From assembly GCA_028873695.1 (NCBI GenBank), contig JAPPNU010000038.1:101297-165296 (forward strand): DNA of 64,000 nt, written 5' to 3'. Both the position numbers and the translations under genes were made by a program. The notes under the pieces are model-generated. The model ran no database searches. It had not been told where the DNA came from and worked only from the letters and a program-made list of their open reading frames with translations. Positions 62,064 through 64,000 of this stretch are shown piece after piece. Positions within the stretch are counted from its first letter, which is position 1. Every line of letters starts with the position of its first letter. The DNA comes from Gemmatimonadota bacterium (lineage in GTDB: Bacteria; Latescibacterota; UBA2968; GCA-2709665).

Positions 62064-63917
62064 TTAGGGGGTAGGTCCGCCTCCAAATACTCCATTCCTT
62101 ATCCCAAAGATATTTTTCGGATCCATCGCGTTCTTCGCCTGGCGCATGACCTGGATGCTGTTATCAGTCTGAATCTGAGGCAGGAAGTCCCGCCTCACCT
62201 TGCCGACGCCATGGTGGTGCGACAACGACCCACCGTTATCCAGTATGACCTGGCGCAACTGGTGTTCGATCGCGTGAAACGTCCGGCCGGGTTGTTCCAG
62301 GCCCTTGCCGTAGATGCCCATGGTAAAATAGATGCAGACGCCCGTATGGTAGGTCTGCGTCACCCTGTACGAGAGATAGGGTTTGCCGGGTACGCCGTGG
62401 TTGTCTGCCTGGGCGACCAGTTCTCCGGAGACCGCATCGCACACCCGGTGGATCCGGTCCCAGGGCACGGACGTCTCGAAGGTTTCCCCGAGAATTCCGT
62501 ACTGGTTCAGGAAGTCCCGGATATAGGCGATGCCGAACGTCAGCGAGTACCCCCTTTTGCCGTTGCTCGCGCCCGCGCTCTTTGCGCCGTATTCTTTCGC
62601 CAGGCTGAAGATCGTGCGTTCCTGCTGGCACACCTCGTCGTGCGTGCCCTCCATCACGATGGTGCATGCCGCCATCTTCATCGGATCGAAACCCAGCAGC
62701 TTCAGCAGCACGAACTTCTGTATCCGGTCCTTGATGCCTTTAAGAAACGTCGGCGCCGGTTTCAGCGCCTGGCCGAACCGGAATTCGTTGTTGTTGACCA
62801 GACGGATACTGGCGGGCAGCATACCGGTCTGCCGGAGCGCCTTCAGGTACGCGACGCCCGCATCGAAAGCCGGAAACACAAGCGCGCCGTACCTGCGTGC
62901 CTCCGGGATAGGATGGATCTTGATCACCGCCGTGGTGATGATTCCGAAATTGCCTTCGCTGCCGAACAACAGGCCCCTGGGCTGAACGCCCGTGGAATTC
63001 CTGGGCGTCACCGTCCGGGTCGCGATTTCCCCGGTGGGCGTCACCAGCGTCGCCTCGAGCACGATGTCTTCAATATTGCCGTAACGGTTCTTCTTCATCC
63101 CGCTCGCGTTGGTCGATATCCACCCGCCCATCGTGGAGAGTTCCACGCTGTCGGGATCGTGCCCGGACGTATACCCCCTCTCCCCGAGCGCACGCTCCAG
63201 CGCCTTTCCCGAGATACCCGCCTGCACGCTCGCCTGCAGATTGGCTTCGTCGATCCACAGCACCCGATCCATCCTCCGCATATCCACCGACACGATCGAG
63301 CGCTGCTCGTCGGGCGGACACGCAAGCGCCCCGCTCACGTTGGTCCCTCCGCCGTAAGGCACCAGACAGACGTCGTGCTCGTTAGCCAGGTCGATCAGGG
63401 CCTTTACGTCGGCCTCTTCCTCAGGATAGATCACCATATCGACCAGCCTCGGCAGGGAATCCCCGTACATCACGCGATACACTTCTTCAACGCTGAGTTG
63501 CCCGTGGCTGTGGACGAGCCTGGTCCTGGGATCGAACGTAACCTGCGCGTCTCCGAACCGTTCTTTCACCGCGTTTCTGAAAGCGGCGTCTACGTCGGGT
63601 TCGGGCGCTTCGACGTCGTCACGTTCCTCGTACGAGTCTTCCCTTCGGATCGTAATCCCGAGTACGTCCTCCACAAAGTCCACCAGAAACGGCATCCGGT
63701 ACCCCGATATCGGGTACCGGCTCCCGGTTACCTTCACGGCGCGTTCGTCTACGAACTCGAAGCGCGTGTCCGTATATCCCCACTTATGAGGAAACCGTTC
63801 GCCTTCCGAGTGATCGAAGAATTCGTCCGGTTCGTTTCCGGACCGCCTCCGGTTCGTAAGAAGCGCAAACACAAGGATAATCAATACGGCTACCGCTGCT
63901 ACTCCCCAGTCAGGCAT
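62064..63917 (-). CDS. Membrane-anchored FAD-linked oxidase, alkyl-DHAP-synthase-like
   Basis: 617 aa from the ATG at 63917 (GGGAG upstream); the longer frame enters the R3 element. An N-terminal membrane anchor (WGVAAVAVLIILVFALLTN, 4-22) precedes a VAO/PCMH-type flavoprotein: KWGYTDTRFEFVDERAVKVT, the FAD loops DVCLVPYGGGTNVSGAL and TMGGWISTNASGMKKNRYGN, and a C-terminal SLSHHHGVGKVRRDFLPQ. The KWG..DT start and HHHGxG motif are those of alkyldihydroxyacetonephosphate synthase, the ether-bond-forming enzyme; D-lactate/glycolate-type oxidases are the alternative. The SDR gene is downstream on the same strand. Confidence 0.78.
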   Translation of the reverse strand: MPDWGVAAVAVLIILVFALLTNRRRSGNEPDEFFDHSEGERFPHKWGYTDTRFEFVDERAVKVTGSRYPISGYRMPFLVDFVEDVLGITIRREDSYEERDDVEAPEPDVDAAFRNAVKERFGDAQVTFDPRTRLVHSHGQLSVEEVYRVMYGDSLPRLVDMVIYPEEEADVKALIDLANEHDVCLVPYGGGTNVSGALACPPDEQRSIVSVDMRRMDRVLWIDEANLQASVQAGISGKALERALGERGYTSGHDPDSVELSTMGGWISTNASGMKKNRYGNIEDIVLEATLVTPTGEIATRTVTPRNSTGVQPRGLLFGSEGNFGIITTAVIKIHPIPEARRYGALVFPAFDAGVAYLKALRQTGMLPASIRLVNNNEFRFGQALKPAPTFLKGIKDRIQKFVLLKLLGFDPMKMAACTIVMEGTHDEVCQQERTIFSLAKEYGAKSAGASNGKRGYSLTFGIAYIRDFLNQYGILGETFETSVPWDRIHRVCDAVSGELVAQADNHGVPGKPYLSYRVTQTYHTGVCIYFTMGIYGKGLEQPGRTFHAIEHQLRQVILDNGGSLSHHHGVGKVRRDFLPQIQTDNSIQVMRQAKNAMDPKNIFGIRNGVFGGGPTP

Positions 63918-63933
63918 AACGCACTCCCGTTTA

Positions 63934-64000
63934 GAAGCTGTCTTAAAATTCCCAGCGGTCTTCGCGCGGCTGCAAAAGCGCCGGTCGGCGTTGGTCAAAC
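63934..64000 (-). mobile_element. R3 MITE-like element, copy 3, cut by window end
   Basis: It starts GAAGCTGTCTTAAAATTCCC, the right terminus of the element, and its 67 bases are the near-exact reverse complement of the right part of copy 2. It begins 16 bp upstream of the flavoprotein start codon, so it sits in that gene's 5' region. The remainder should lie beyond base 64000. Confidence 0.8.

Overview
The window is about 60% GC, densely coded on both strands, and reads like an uncultivated Gram-negative bacterium of the FCB superphylum. My best guess is Latescibacterota or a close relative; this is inference. The pointers are a TonB receptor with an N-terminal carboxypeptidase-regulatory-like domain, several outer-membrane barrels, and a catabolic gene set common in such genomes: phytanoyl-CoA dioxygenase, Gfo/Idh/MocA dehydrogenases, sulfatase, PmoA-like (DUF6807), heparinase II/III-like, SMP-30 and acetamidase. 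No rRNA, tRNA or CRISPR array was recognised.

Layout. 1-6.5 kb: ankyrin protein (cut by the window edge), pRiA4b-ORF3/winged-helix fusion, PhyH dioxygenase, nitrilase-like protein, M14 peptidase, HAD hydrolase. 6.8-16.4 kb: Lhr helicase, HIT-like protein, TonB receptor, UMF1-type MFS transporter. 16.3-19.5 kb: SAM methyltransferase, a secreted-protein gene interrupted by one in-frame TAG, and an SMP-30 protein, with a clear sigma70-type promoter for the leftward pair. 19.5-23.2 kb: an AT-richer accessory island on the minus strand, bounded by inverted copies of a dispersed repeat. It holds a two-gene TIR/winged-helix-like operon with perfect Shine-Dalgarno sites, a small hypothetical gene, a 53-codon basic ORF and a DNA methyltransferase. 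23.6-27.5 kb: infA, pncC, sulfatase, PmoA-like.

27.8-32.5 kb: a complete-looking thiamine operon, promoter - TPP riboswitch - intrinsic terminator - thiO-thiS-thiG-tenI-thiD-thiE, with overlapping genes and a 162-bp MITE-like element between riboswitch and thiO. 32.7-36.4 kb: large heparinase II/III-like protein. 36.9-44.2 kb: patatin-barrel protein, a kinase-like domain fused to a barrel, a DUF4956 membrane protein and an SdiA-regulated-like protein, closed by a bidirectional terminator. 44.2-50.8 kb (minus): two Gfo/Idh/MocA dehydrogenases, a cupin, and a three-subunit molybdenum hydroxylase. 51.3-55.2 kb: malate synthase G and a glucose-6-phosphate isomerase separated by a second MITE-like copy. 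55.4-60.9 kb: Gfo/Idh/MocA, Asp-box protein, acetamidase, bioA, bioD. 60.9-64 kb: SDR and an alkyl-DHAP-synthase-like flavoprotein, with a third MITE-like copy at the right edge.

Non-coding DNA is unusually rich in short dispersed repeats. I distinguish: R1 (100-165 bp, three copies), R2 (149 bp with 24-bp terminal inverted repeats, two copies), R3 (162 bp with 20-bp terminal inverted repeats, three copies), R4 (short segments around TTTCGACAAGCTCAATG), R5 (GGGGCGACC hairpins) and two GGAAGAA tracts. The best leads for new biology are the TIR operon and its island, the kinase-barrel/DUF4956 block, the TAG-interrupted gene, and the R2/R3 elements, which sit at gene boundaries and supply stop codons, leader sequence or ribosome-binding context.
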